The position numbers and the translations under genes are program-made. Of a stretch of DNA of 26,249 nt, positions 7,323 to 13,841 are shown piece by piece. Below the pieces are notes generated by a model that was given only the letters and a program-made list of their open reading frames with translations, was not told where the DNA came from and ran no database searches. This stretch comes from CAZESH01 sp964514665 (lineage in GTDB: Bacteria; Bacillota; Bacilli; Paenibacillales; KCTC-25726): NCBI GenBank assembly GCA_964514665.1, contig CAZESH010000021.1, forward strand, positions 1 to 26,249, given 5' to 3'. How positions within the stretch are numbered: position 1 is the stretch's first letter; each line of letters begins with the position of its first letter.

Positions 7323-7664
7323 GATCAATCTGCGCTTGTTTTTCAATTTGGAGATGCCCATCAGGCCGGTTTGGCTTTCGGCACGCTGCAGGAGTTGGGC
7401 TACGAACCGACTTATCATTCGGATGGCGATCCATCCACGCTTCATATTCACGTTAAAAACCAGGATCTGACTTCGGCGCTGGAGATAACACAAGCCCATG
7501 GAGGCACGTTGATTGAAGACCAAGAAATCGGCCAAACGGCGTTGTTCAATTCCGCTTACGGCATCGACGGCATTCTGATTCCGGCCCATACGGTAAATGA
7601 GGATTGGCAGTACTATGGACAGCCGCAGGAGCAGGAGCATGGGAAAGACGTTACGTTGTTGTAG
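7320..7664 (+). CDS. Small hypothetical protein, alpha/beta
   Basis: A 114-residue protein I do not recognise. The first 65 residues alternate strand, helix, strand, strand, helix (ALVFQFGD, then an amphipathic helix, then TLHIHVKN), resembling the small ferredoxin-like or ACT-like folds often seen in regulatory proteins; this is a pattern guess only. The C-terminal tail is polar and rich in Gln, Glu and His. No membrane segment or signal peptide is present. I chose ATG 7320 with GGACAGGA at 7303-7310 rather than the in-frame GTG at 7263, which has no good ribosome site. It stands alone between the fixABCX terminator and a convergent flavoprotein gene. Confidence 0.65.
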   Translation: MDQSALVFQFGDAHQAGLAFGTLQELGYEPTYHSDGDPSTLHIHVKNQDLTSALEITQAHGGTLIEDQEIGQTALFNSAYGIDGILIPAHTVNEDWQYYGQPQEQEHGKDVTLL

Positions 7665-7708
7665 TCTCAAGGATATAGGGCCCGTGCTTTCGGATTTATC
7701 GCAACGAA

Positions 7709-7903
7709 GGGGTGAAGGGTCCGATTCGGGTGACTTTGCTTTTCGCTGCATAAGGGAGAGACTGAGAGACCTAGAAGCATGAAAGTCGGAGATCTTCGCT
7801 TTTAAGCATATGCTTCGATGGTTCTTGGTCTGTCAGGTTCGGACTGGTCATTTGCACATCCTTGCCGGAAAGCAGGCGGAACCCGAATCGGACTCCTCAC
7901 CCC
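7709..7903. repeat. Long imperfect inverted repeat, possible ncRNA, MITE or bidirectional terminator
   Basis: The 23-bp arms at 7709-7731 and 7881-7903 are complementary at 21 positions, plus one G-T wobble and one A-C mismatch, including a perfect 13-bp core GTCCGATTCGGGT. Inside, a second stem pairs 7764-7780 (GAGAGACCTAG, AAGCAT) with 7810-7834 (ATGCTT, CTTGGTCTGTC). A perfect 12-bp palindrome AAGCATATGCTT sits at 7804-7815. The + strand right arm is followed by CTTTTT, like a terminator. The element fills the space between two convergent genes. No known RNA family was recognised from sequence. Confidence 0.6.
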
Positions 7904-7908
7904 TCTTT

Positions 7909-9177
7909 TTAACGAACGGAGAGCGCGGAGCTTTTGCCCGCCGTGTAGCCGGTCGAGAAGGCAGCCGTAATATTGTAGCCTCCGGTATAACCATGGATAT
8001 CAAGAATTTCCCCGCAAAAAAATAATCCTGCCATAATTTTGGATTGCATCGTTCTGGGGTCGATTTCCTTAAGATTGACTCCGCCGCCGGTAACAAACGC
8101 TTCTTCAATGGACAAGGTCCCATCCGCATAAACCGGAAATTCCTTAATCATCCTGCTTAATTCCATCCATTTTTGCTTCACGATGTGGTCATAGGTGAGC
8201 TGTTCGTTCAACCCGGCCTTCTGCAGCAGCAGCGGGATGATGCGTTCCGGGAAAATTCCCTTCAACACATTTTTAATCGCTTTTTTGGGCTCGGCTTTGG
8301 CCAGCTTGAGGGTATCGTCAAATACTTCCGCGGCATTTTTCTCCGGGCTCAAATCAATCGTCAAAAGCACGGATCCCGCATGCGACTTGGCCATTTCTTT
8401 GACGACGAATTGGCTGCATCTCAAGGCAATCGGACCCGACAGGCCAAAATGCGTAAACAGCAGATCGCCCTGATGGCTGATCAGTCTCTTGCCTTTTGCG
8501 TTCCAAACCGTCAGTGCAACATTGCGCAGCGATAGTCCCTGCAGCTCTTTGCTGTGGATAAAGGGCTCCTTGGAAGTCAAAGGCACCTCCGTGGGGAAAA
8601 GCTCCGTGATCGTATGCCCTGCTGCTTTGGCCCATGCATAGCCGTCCCCTGTGCTGCCTGTACGCGGCACGCTTTTTCCGCCGGAGGCGATGATGACGTT
8701 GGCGGCTGTCAGCTTCTCCCCTGTCATCAATTGGATTCCCCGAACAGACTCTTCTTCAAAAATGACCTGCCGCACGGGACGATTTACTTTTACATCCACG
8801 CCCAAACGGTAAACCTCGCCGATCAGCGTATCGACCACAGTTTTGGCCTTATCAGTAACGGGAAACATTCTGCCGTTGTCTTCTTCCTTCAAGCGAATGC
8901 CAAGATTTTCGAAAAAGACGGCAATCTCCCTGCTGCCGAATGCGGACAGCGCGCTATATAAAAACTTGCCGTTTCCCGGTATATGACGGATGATTTCCGG
9001 GATCTCTTTATTGTTGGTGACGTTGCACCTGCCGCCTCCGGATATGCCAAGCTTGCGTCCAAGTTTATCCCCCTTGTCGACCAGCAGCGTCTTCGCACCG
9101 TTCTCGGCCGCTGCAATCGCCGCCATTAAACCGGAGGGGCCTCCGCCGATCACGATCACATCGTAGTCGTATTTCAT
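7909..9177 (-). CDS. HI0933/BaiN-like FAD-dependent oxidoreductase
   Basis: A 422-residue flavoprotein. The N-terminus has the FAD dinucleotide fold (VIVIGGGPSGL, residues 8-17). The family signature GGGRCNVTN follows at residues 47-55. The C-terminus contains the second FAD segment with VTGGGVNLKEID, GLFFCGEILDIHGYTGGYN and a final helix, all typical of HI0933-family proteins (about 400-420 residues). The reaction of most members is unknown; some reduce activated double bonds. I moved the start to ATG 9177 (MKYDYDV), which has GGAG about 9 bp upstream and begins at the FAD fold; the longer ATG at 9252 would add 25 unlikely residues. It is convergent with the upstream gene, and its stop touches the right end of the inverted repeat at 7709-7903. 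Confidence 0.88.
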   Translation of the reverse strand: MKYDYDVIVIGGGPSGLMAAIAAAENGAKTLLVDKGDKLGRKLGISGGGRCNVTNNKEIPEIIRHIPGNGKFLYSALSAFGSREIAVFFENLGIRLKEEDNGRMFPVTDKAKTVVDTLIGEVYRLGVDVKVNRPVRQVIFEEESVRGIQLMTGEKLTAANVIIASGGKSVPRTGSTGDGYAWAKAAGHTITELFPTEVPLTSKEPFIHSKELQGLSLRNVALTVWNAKGKRLISHQGDLLFTHFGLSGPIALRCSQFVVKEMAKSHAGSVLLTIDLSPEKNAAEVFDDTLKLAKAEPKKAIKNVLKGIFPERIIPLLLQKAGLNEQLTYDHIVKQKWMELSRMIKEFPVYADGTLSIEEAFVTGGGVNLKEIDPRTMQSKIMAGLFFCGEILDIHGYTGGYNITAAFSTGYTAGKSSALSVR

Positions 9178-9375
9178 CACAAGTCTCCAATCTTTTTTTG
9201 GAAAAACGATTAAGCTTTTCCCTATCATAACGGATGGCACAGAGAGGTTCAAACAGACAGGCAGAACCGGATGGCGAAAAATGAATCAAATCTAACGGGA
9301 CAAGCTTGCGTTGTCTCGCTTTGGCGAACTTGCTATCATGGTAGCATGCAAAGATTGTCACAGGGAGAGTGTGAA

Positions 9376-10095
9376 ATGAACGAAACGGCTAATATTGGAC
9401 CGTTCTTGATCCAATGGGGACTGCTTGCCTGGATCGTCGCCGGGGCGGCGGGCTATGCGGCAATGCGTCTGATGCTGCGGGGGGAGAGATTTGCCGGGAG
9501 AATTGCGGAAATGATGTTGAATGCCGTTTTGTTTCTGCTGATCGCCTGGAAATTCGGCGGAATCGTGCAGGAACCGCAGCTTCTGTGGCGGGATCCGCTG
9601 GAGGTTTTGCTGGCCGGCGGCTCTCAGACCGGTCTTCTCTTCGGGATATTAATAGTTGTAATTTATTTGGCGATGATGATTCGCCACTTTCACCTTCCCG
9701 TATTGTTGGTTCTTGATATGCTGCCGTTCGGGGTTTTTCCCGCACTTGCCGTGAAGAGCTTGTTCTATTGGCAGTACGGCTTACAGACCGCCCTGCCTTG
9801 GGGAATAACGCTTCAAGCCTCAGGTCTGCGCTACCATCCGATTAACGTTTACGTGCTTGTACTTTCTTCCGCACTTTTTATCTGGTTTGTCTATAAGCAC
9901 AAAAATCGGTTGGGAAAGGGGAGAAGCGCGGAGGATTTTTTTCTTTATACGGGGATCGGCTTCTTGTTGATTTCTTTTTTTGATGTGCGGCATTCTCTCC
10001 TTGGATTTTTTTCCGTGCAGCAGTGGCTTGATTTGGCGATGATTGCTTGCGGGTTTGGACTGCAGCTTTTATTCAAGAAAACGGACGATGTTTGA
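9376..10095 (+). CDS. Divergent Lgt-like integral membrane protein
   Basis: A 239-residue protein with about six or seven hydrophobic segments. The overall layout resembles prolipoprotein diacylglyceryl transferase: a DPLEVLLAGGSQTGLLFG segment where Lgt has its GG-x-HGG loop, an LDMLPFGVFPALAVKSLF segment where Lgt has the D...P...GRxGNF region, TALPW, and LRYHPINVYV where Lgt has its HPxQLYE motif. The histidine of the first motif and the GRxGN motif are absent, so it probably lacks transferase activity or does something different. Resemblance to Lgt is my judgement from motif order, not an alignment. ATG 9376 has AGGGAGAG upstream. The gene is divergent from the HI0933 flavoprotein, about 200 bp away. 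Confidence 0.6.
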   Translation: MNETANIGPFLIQWGLLAWIVAGAAGYAAMRLMLRGERFAGRIAEMMLNAVLFLLIAWKFGGIVQEPQLLWRDPLEVLLAGGSQTGLLFGILIVVIYLAMMIRHFHLPVLLVLDMLPFGVFPALAVKSLFYWQYGLQTALPWGITLQASGLRYHPINVYVLVLSSALFIWFVYKHKNRLGKGRSAEDFFLYTGIGFLLISFFDVRHSLLGFFSVQQWLDLAMIACGFGLQLLFKKTDDV

Positions 10096-10144
10096 AACCG
10101 GGCATGTTCACATATACTAAATCTTGAGAAAGGGGTTAGATAGG

Positions 10145-10291
10145 ATGAATAACCGACAGCACAACAAAAGCGCCATAAATTCTGCAGAGCAGAACAAGCA
10201 TAAGGCGTTCAACCGGCAATTGGACGACAGCGAACGGATGGAAGCAGGAAACAGCAAAAAATTAAACGGGCCGAATCGGCCTTCCACCTAA
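10145..10291 (+). CDS. Small hydrophilic protein, 48 aa, possibly spore-associated
   Basis: ATG 10145 to TAA 10289-10291 encodes a 48-residue protein rich in Asn, Gln, Lys and Ser, beginning MNNRQHNKSAINSAEQNK. AAAGGGG lies about 10 bp upstream, a good ribosome site. There is no hydrophobic segment or cysteine. The composition resembles the minor small acid-soluble spore proteins of Bacillales, but no specific family could be matched. Its stop lies within 10 bp of the next start, so the pair is probably translated together. Confidence 0.5.
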   Translation: MNNRQHNKSAINSAEQNKHKAFNRQLDDSERMEAGNSKKLNGPNRPST

Positions 10292-10300
10292 GGTGATATG

Positions 10301-10714
10301 ATGAAGCGAGAGCAATCAGGCAATAATCGGCGCAGTCAAAATAGAGGTGGTGAAAAGCCCGAGCCGGATCCGTATGAAATCGAGTTTTTGCCGCAGTTCG
10401 AAGAGGGCCGCGGTCCCAAAGAAAAATTCGTCAATCAGTATGGCGTAACAATCGGCGATCATCAGTATGAATCTCCGGAATCGCCTTTGAATCAATGGAG
10501 TGAACAGACCGATCCGGAAATCATGGCCGGAGACGAGTGGGTGCATCCGTTTAAGGACATCGGCTTTCAGTCTGCGGAAAACCGCGATTATTTCGAGAAA
10601 GGAATTGCGCCGCAAAGCGGAATTTTCATGCATGCCGACAAGGATGCGGCCTATCCTGCGATGGAGAGCGATCCCTGGGAAGACAGTGATGAAGAAAACA
10701 AAAAGGACGAGTAG
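10301..10714 (+). CDS. Acidic hypothetical protein
   Basis: A 137-residue soluble protein. The N-terminal 25 residues are basic and polar (Arg, Asn, Gln-rich), and the rest is strongly acidic, ending in a run of Asp, Glu and Lys. Tryptophan and proline residues are scattered, and there is no cysteine, signal peptide or membrane segment. I do not recognise a family. Two adjacent ATGs (10298, 10301) follow AGGTGAT at 10291-10297, which overlaps the stop of the 48-aa gene; 10301 gives the better spacing. The close coupling suggests a shared role, perhaps in sporulation, but nothing in the sequence proves it. Confidence 0.6.
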   Translation: MKREQSGNNRRSQNRGGEKPEPDPYEIEFLPQFEEGRGPKEKFVNQYGVTIGDHQYESPESPLNQWSEQTDPEIMAGDEWVHPFKDIGFQSAENRDYFEKGIAPQSGIFMHADKDAAYPAMESDPWEDSDEENKKDE

Positions 10715-10733
10715 ATTTTTTCGCGGTTTCCCC

Positions 10734-10763
10734 TTTCCATTCCTTCGACGACTCATGTATAAT
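10734..10763 (+). promoter_or_regulatory. Promoter of the bacilliredoxin gene
   Basis: A perfect -10 TATAAT at 10758-10763 lies 18 bp after TTTCCA (10734-10739), a moderate -35. The leader then contains the palindrome TGATTT-T-AAATCA at 10793-10805, just before the AAGGAGTGAT ribosome site. That palindrome could be an operator, but it does not match the PerR or Fur consensus. Confidence 0.55.
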
Positions 10764-10825
10764 ATGACTTAGTAAACATTTTATTTTAGAAATGATTTTA
10801 AATCAGATTGAAGGAGTGATAAAGG

Positions 10826-11260
10826 ATGTCGATGTCCTTTGAAATGTATATGAGCGACGTGGTGCAGCCGATGCGCGACGAATTGACCCGTCTTGGCGTC
10901 AAGGAGCTGCGCACACCGGAGGAAGTGGTGGAGAACCTTCCTTACTCGAAGGGAACCGCGCTCTTGGTAATCAATTCCGTTTGCGGATGTGCGGCAGGCC
11001 AATGCCGTCCAGGGGTGGCTCAGGCTCTGCAGCACGATGTGCTGCCGGATCATCTATTTACCGTGTTCGCCGGACAAGACCGTGAGGCTACGGCTAAAGC
11101 GCGTGAATATTTGGCGCCCAACCCGCCTTCATCGCCTTCCATTGCGCTGTTCAAGGATGGGGAACTGGTGCATTTCATTCCCCGCCACAACATCGAAGAC
11201 CGCTCCGGCACACAGATCGCTGCCGAACTGGTCGGCGCTTTTGACCAATATTGCAAATAA
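10826..11260 (+). CDS. brxA: Bacilliredoxin (BrxA/BrxB, YphP/YqiW family)
   Basis: A 144-residue thioredoxin-like protein that removes bacillithiol from S-bacillithiolated proteins in the cytoplasm. The defining CGC active site is Cys53-Gly54-Cys55 in INSVCGCAAG. Other family landmarks are TVFAGQDREATAKAREYL, NPPSSPSIALFKDG and VHFIPRHNIE. Length equals the family norm. The VHFIPRH segment looks closer to BrxA (YphP) than to BrxB (YqiW), but the paralogue call is tentative. Strong AAGGAGTGAT ribosome site at 10811-10820, own promoter upstream, own terminator downstream: a monocistronic unit. It implies that the organism makes bacillithiol. It is the last backbone gene before the AT-rich cassette. 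Confidence 0.93.
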   Translation: MSMSFEMYMSDVVQPMRDELTRLGVKELRTPEEVVENLPYSKGTALLVINSVCGCAAGQCRPGVAQALQHDVLPDHLFTVFAGQDREATAKAREYLAPNPPSSPSIALFKDGELVHFIPRHNIEDRSGTQIAAELVGAFDQYCK

Positions 11261-11301
11261 ATCTTATTCAGGCTGAATAGAGGGTTATCTCCCAAGTCAG
11301 C

Positions 11302-11343
11302 AAAAACCTCTGATCCACATTTCATGTGGTTTTGGAGGTTTTT
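11302..11343. terminator. Bidirectional terminator after brxA
   Basis: AAAAACCTC (11302-11310) pairs with GAGGTTTTT (11335-11343), with an inner CCACAT/ATGTGG stem (11315-11320, 11324-11329). A-rich and T-rich ends make it functional in both directions. Confidence 0.9.
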
Positions 11344-11663
11344 CTATTCGATGGATATGTTCCCGCATGCGGCATATGTAGAGTGTATAGTACAACATTA
11401 TTCTGGATAATGGGAACTGCCAAAACCAGAAATAATCCAAGAGCACCAAAGACGCTTGTCCTGCTGACTGGCATCTTTGGTGTTTTGTTTAAGGAATTTA
11501 ATTTTTTGCCCTATATGCTGGCTAGCGGCGTTAAAGCACCTAAGCTAGTGAAAGTTCATAAACATTAAAACAAAAGTGATAAATACTCGAAATCGGTTAT
11601 TATAAACCTAATGGATAACCTCTGGCTGCATGACTTACGAAAAAATGATATTGCCGATATTTT
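11344..11663. other. Gene-free left flank of the cassette with a second terminator-like hairpin
   Basis: About 320 bp with no convincing gene. CACCAAAGA (11444-11452) pairs with TCTTTGGTG (11474-11482), followed by TTTTGTTT, a plausible terminator for transcription from the left. The stretch grades from backbone to AT-rich composition. No integrase, tRNA, transposase fragment or direct repeat marking an insertion end was found. Confidence 0.55.
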
Positions 11664-11691
11664 TTGTCATTTGTAAACGCTTACATATTAT
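11664..11691 (+). promoter_or_regulatory. Cassette promoter P1 with a CcpA cre site in the spacer
   Basis: TTGTCA (11664-11669), a 16-bp spacer and TATTAT (11686-11691) form a good sigma-A promoter. The spacer contains TGTAAACGCTTACA (11672-11685), which matches the cre consensus TGWAANCGNTNWCA at every position. A cre here would block RNA polymerase, so CcpA repression in rich carbon is predicted. An AAATGA/TCATTT inverted repeat overlaps the -35 as well. The motif match is seen; CcpA action is inferred. Confidence 0.65.
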
Positions 11692-11731
11692 ATACATAAA
11701 ATAACTGCATAATGACGGGAGGTATTATCGA

Positions 11732-12013
11732 ATGCTAGAAATCAAAAGAAAATCAGTTATCCTCGAAATGGACCGAAATGATCTCTGGCAACTCGTAACG
11801 GCACTTAAGGACGGAATCATAAACCAGTCAAAGCTAAAATGGATTTCCTATTTTCAAGGTGACTCTGAGAGAGAATTTATCCATTACGTACGTAGTAACC
11901 ATCACTTAGTCTTCAAATATCTCGAAGAAATGTATACGTTTTTAGATAGAATTGACATTTTAGATTCCCTTGAACATGAATTAATTACATTATTTGAGAA
12001 TAATCGAAAATAA
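11732..12013 (+). CDS. Small hypothetical protein, first gene of the cassette
   Basis: A 93-residue protein I do not recognise. It is charged and appears mostly helical after a short N-terminal strand (LEIKRKSVILEM). Aromatic residues cluster in the middle (KWISYFQG) and the C-terminal helix is acidic. No cysteine, signal peptide or membrane segment is present. The ribosome site GGGAGG (11717-11722) is 9 bp from the ATG and the cre-bearing promoter lies just upstream. A second promoter follows before the next gene, so this gene may be a separately controlled accessory, regulator or inhibitor of the larger three-gene operon, or an unrelated passenger. Confidence 0.65.
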   Translation: MLEIKRKSVILEMDRNDLWQLVTALKDGIINQSKLKWISYFQGDSEREFIHYVRSNHHLVFKYLEEMYTFLDRIDILDSLEHELITLFENNRK

Positions 12014-12046
12014 GGAAAAAAGCCTCATGTATCTATGAAACAATGG

Positions 12047-12076
12047 TTTACAGGCTGTATAGGACCCATGTAAAAT
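12047..12076 (+). promoter_or_regulatory. Cassette promoter P2, before the nitrilase-fold gene
   Basis: TTTACA (12047-12052), an 18-bp spacer and TAAAAT (12071-12076) each match the sigma-A consensus at 5 of 6 positions. It would give a transcript starting near 12083, 30 bp before the ATG at 12113, and would express the three large genes independently of P1. Confidence 0.5.
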
Positions 12077-12112
12077 AAAACCAATGGTAAATAGTCTATC
12101 TAGAGGTGTATA

Positions 12113-13822
12113 ATGGTTAATTTTGTGCTTGTTTCCGACATGATTTCCTCTCATAATGGGTTGCAAATCTGTATTTCCGACAGCAGGCCAGTGCAAGTGC
12201 TCCAATGGCAATGCCAAGGTGAGCCAACAGCTGATCTAGTGAGAGGGGTTTATACGACAACCCAACTACATATCGAAAAGGCCATCAATTTCGTCCGCTT
12301 GGCGAAAGAAACATGCGCGGAACTGGTATTGACACCGGAATATTCATTTCCATGTGAGGTGCTCAACACCATCGTTAATGATGGTCAGCTATGGCCCGAA
12401 AGGGGTTCTTTATGGTGTTTAGGCATGCAAGGGTATTCAAGGCAGGATTTTGCGAAAAAGCTTGAGGAGTGGAAAAGTACCGGTAAAACATTAGTTATTG
12501 GGACTGCATTTGATCAAATCCTGATTCGGAATTTTGTTGATACACTTATTTATCTGTTTTTATTAGATGACGGTCGCCTTTGCATTCTCCCACAGTTTAA
12601 AACTACCCCTATGTCAGATAAGTGGAATGAATATGAAGTTAGAGGTCTTTGTACCAGTGATTTAATCTATGTATTTGATCTTAAAGGAAAAAGCGATGAT
12701 CAAAATCGATTTTTGTCCATTCTGTGCTCAGATGTTCTAGGAATTAAAGCGGAGGAAATTCTTGATAACACGAAGGGCATGAGCCTTACTATATTTCATG
12801 CACAATTAAATCAAGAACCAAGACATCCAGATTTTCGATCATTTCGTAGTGCTTTCTTTGATCGAAATGCAGGTCGTGACATTCGTTTCATCACCTTAAA
12901 CTGGGCTGAAGGAACGGTAATTGATGGTTTGCAGTTTAGCAAGCCCTGGTCAGCTTTTTATAAGAGATCAATTCGAGGTCGAGGTGAAGTGGCAGAACAA
13001 CCCTTAAGAGCCTGCAATCATGAAAAAGGTACATATTATACCTTACATAATTTTACTGAGGTATGGTACTCCCACAGAGAGGAACACTGTAAACGGTTTG
13101 ATATTAATAAAGCTTATCAACTGGGTGCCTCATACCCGTCTATAGCTCATAAAGAACCAATCACACAAGATTACTTCATATATAATGCTGTTGAGAAATT
13201 TTGGAGACCTGTTACAGAACGTCATTATACGTTGGAAGAACTCATTGGAAGTCACGGCCAAGAATATGATTTTCCGTTAAAAGCAACTCCACATGATAAT
13301 GATGCATTTTTCGGCCTATGTTTCGGACATTTTCTAGAAGGAGAACTTATGGCGGACGAAAACGAACTTGTCACCAGATTATTCTCTGGTTCTGATCAGG
13401 AATCCGATCTCAAAAGACACGCCAAAGCTATTCAATATAAAAAATTAATTCAGTTAATAAAAAAGCAAGAGTTTCCCCCCGAGTTTGAGTACTTAAATAA
13501 CAATCATGTGTTTTATCTTGATTCTGCAACGGCGGAGGATAAACTCAAGTATGGAAATGTATATCAGAAGGACGTTGAACCTGATCACAGAAACCCATCT
13601 TTGTCAGCCCTTTTTATAATTTCTGAATGCATTAGTAAAGACGAGGTTGAAAAGCAAGTGGATATGCTCAGTAAAAGATTACATCCTAATCTTCATAATA
13701 GAATGGTCGTCTATTATTTCTCTCCTGAGACAGATCGATATGAGTGTTTTTATGACCATTTGATGCAGACCAGAATTGATAAGGCGACTTATTCCAAATC
13801 ACTAAGTTCAATTAAGGGTTAA
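12113..13822 (+). CDS. Nitrilase-superfamily (carbon-nitrogen hydrolase) protein with unknown C-terminal domain
   Basis: A 569-residue cytoplasmic protein. The first 270 residues show the full nitrilase triad in the correct order and spacing: Glu76 in LVLTPEYSFP, Lys163 in LPQFKTTP, and Cys205 in LSILCSDVLG. Short hydrophobic strands flank each residue as in carbon-nitrogen hydrolases. An active enzyme on an amide, nitrile or other C-N substrate is therefore expected. Residues about 300-569 form a second region without motifs I know, making the protein nearly twice the usual length of about 270. AGAGGTG at 12102-12108 precedes the ATG; an internal ATG at codon 10 is possible. The next gene follows within 20 bp. 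Nitrilase domains are known in defence as fusions to reverse transcriptases (DRT type 1); there is no reverse transcriptase here. Confidence 0.75.
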   Translation: MVNFVLVSDMISSHNGLQICISDSRPVQVLQWQCQGEPTADLVRGVYTTTQLHIEKAINFVRLAKETCAELVLTPEYSFPCEVLNTIVNDGQLWPERGSLWCLGMQGYSRQDFAKKLEEWKSTGKTLVIGTAFDQILIRNFVDTLIYLFLLDDGRLCILPQFKTTPMSDKWNEYEVRGLCTSDLIYVFDLKGKSDDQNRFLSILCSDVLGIKAEEILDNTKGMSLTIFHAQLNQEPRHPDFRSFRSAFFDRNAGRDIRFITLNWAEGTVIDGLQFSKPWSAFYKRSIRGRGEVAEQPLRACNHEKGTYYTLHNFTEVWYSHREEHCKRFDINKAYQLGASYPSIAHKEPITQDYFIYNAVEKFWRPVTERHYTLEELIGSHGQEYDFPLKATPHDNDAFFGLCFGHFLEGELMADENELVTRLFSGSDQESDLKRHAKAIQYKKLIQLIKKQEFPPEFEYLNNNHVFYLDSATAEDKLKYGNVYQKDVEPDHRNPSLSALFIISECISKDEVEKQVDMLSKRLHPNLHNRMVVYYFSPETDRYECFYDHLMQTRIDKATYSKSLSSIKG

Positions 13823-13841
13823 GATGCCGAAGGAGGACAAG

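Noticed and set aside
7709..7903. Inverted repeat as a tRNA, T-box or CRISPR repeat
   Set aside because: No cloverleaf, no T-box sequence and no spaced repeats are present.
11326..11568. 80-residue open frame after the brxA terminator
   Set aside because: Its start lies inside the terminator stem, it has no ribosome site, and it runs through a second terminator-like hairpin. Composition is not protein-like.
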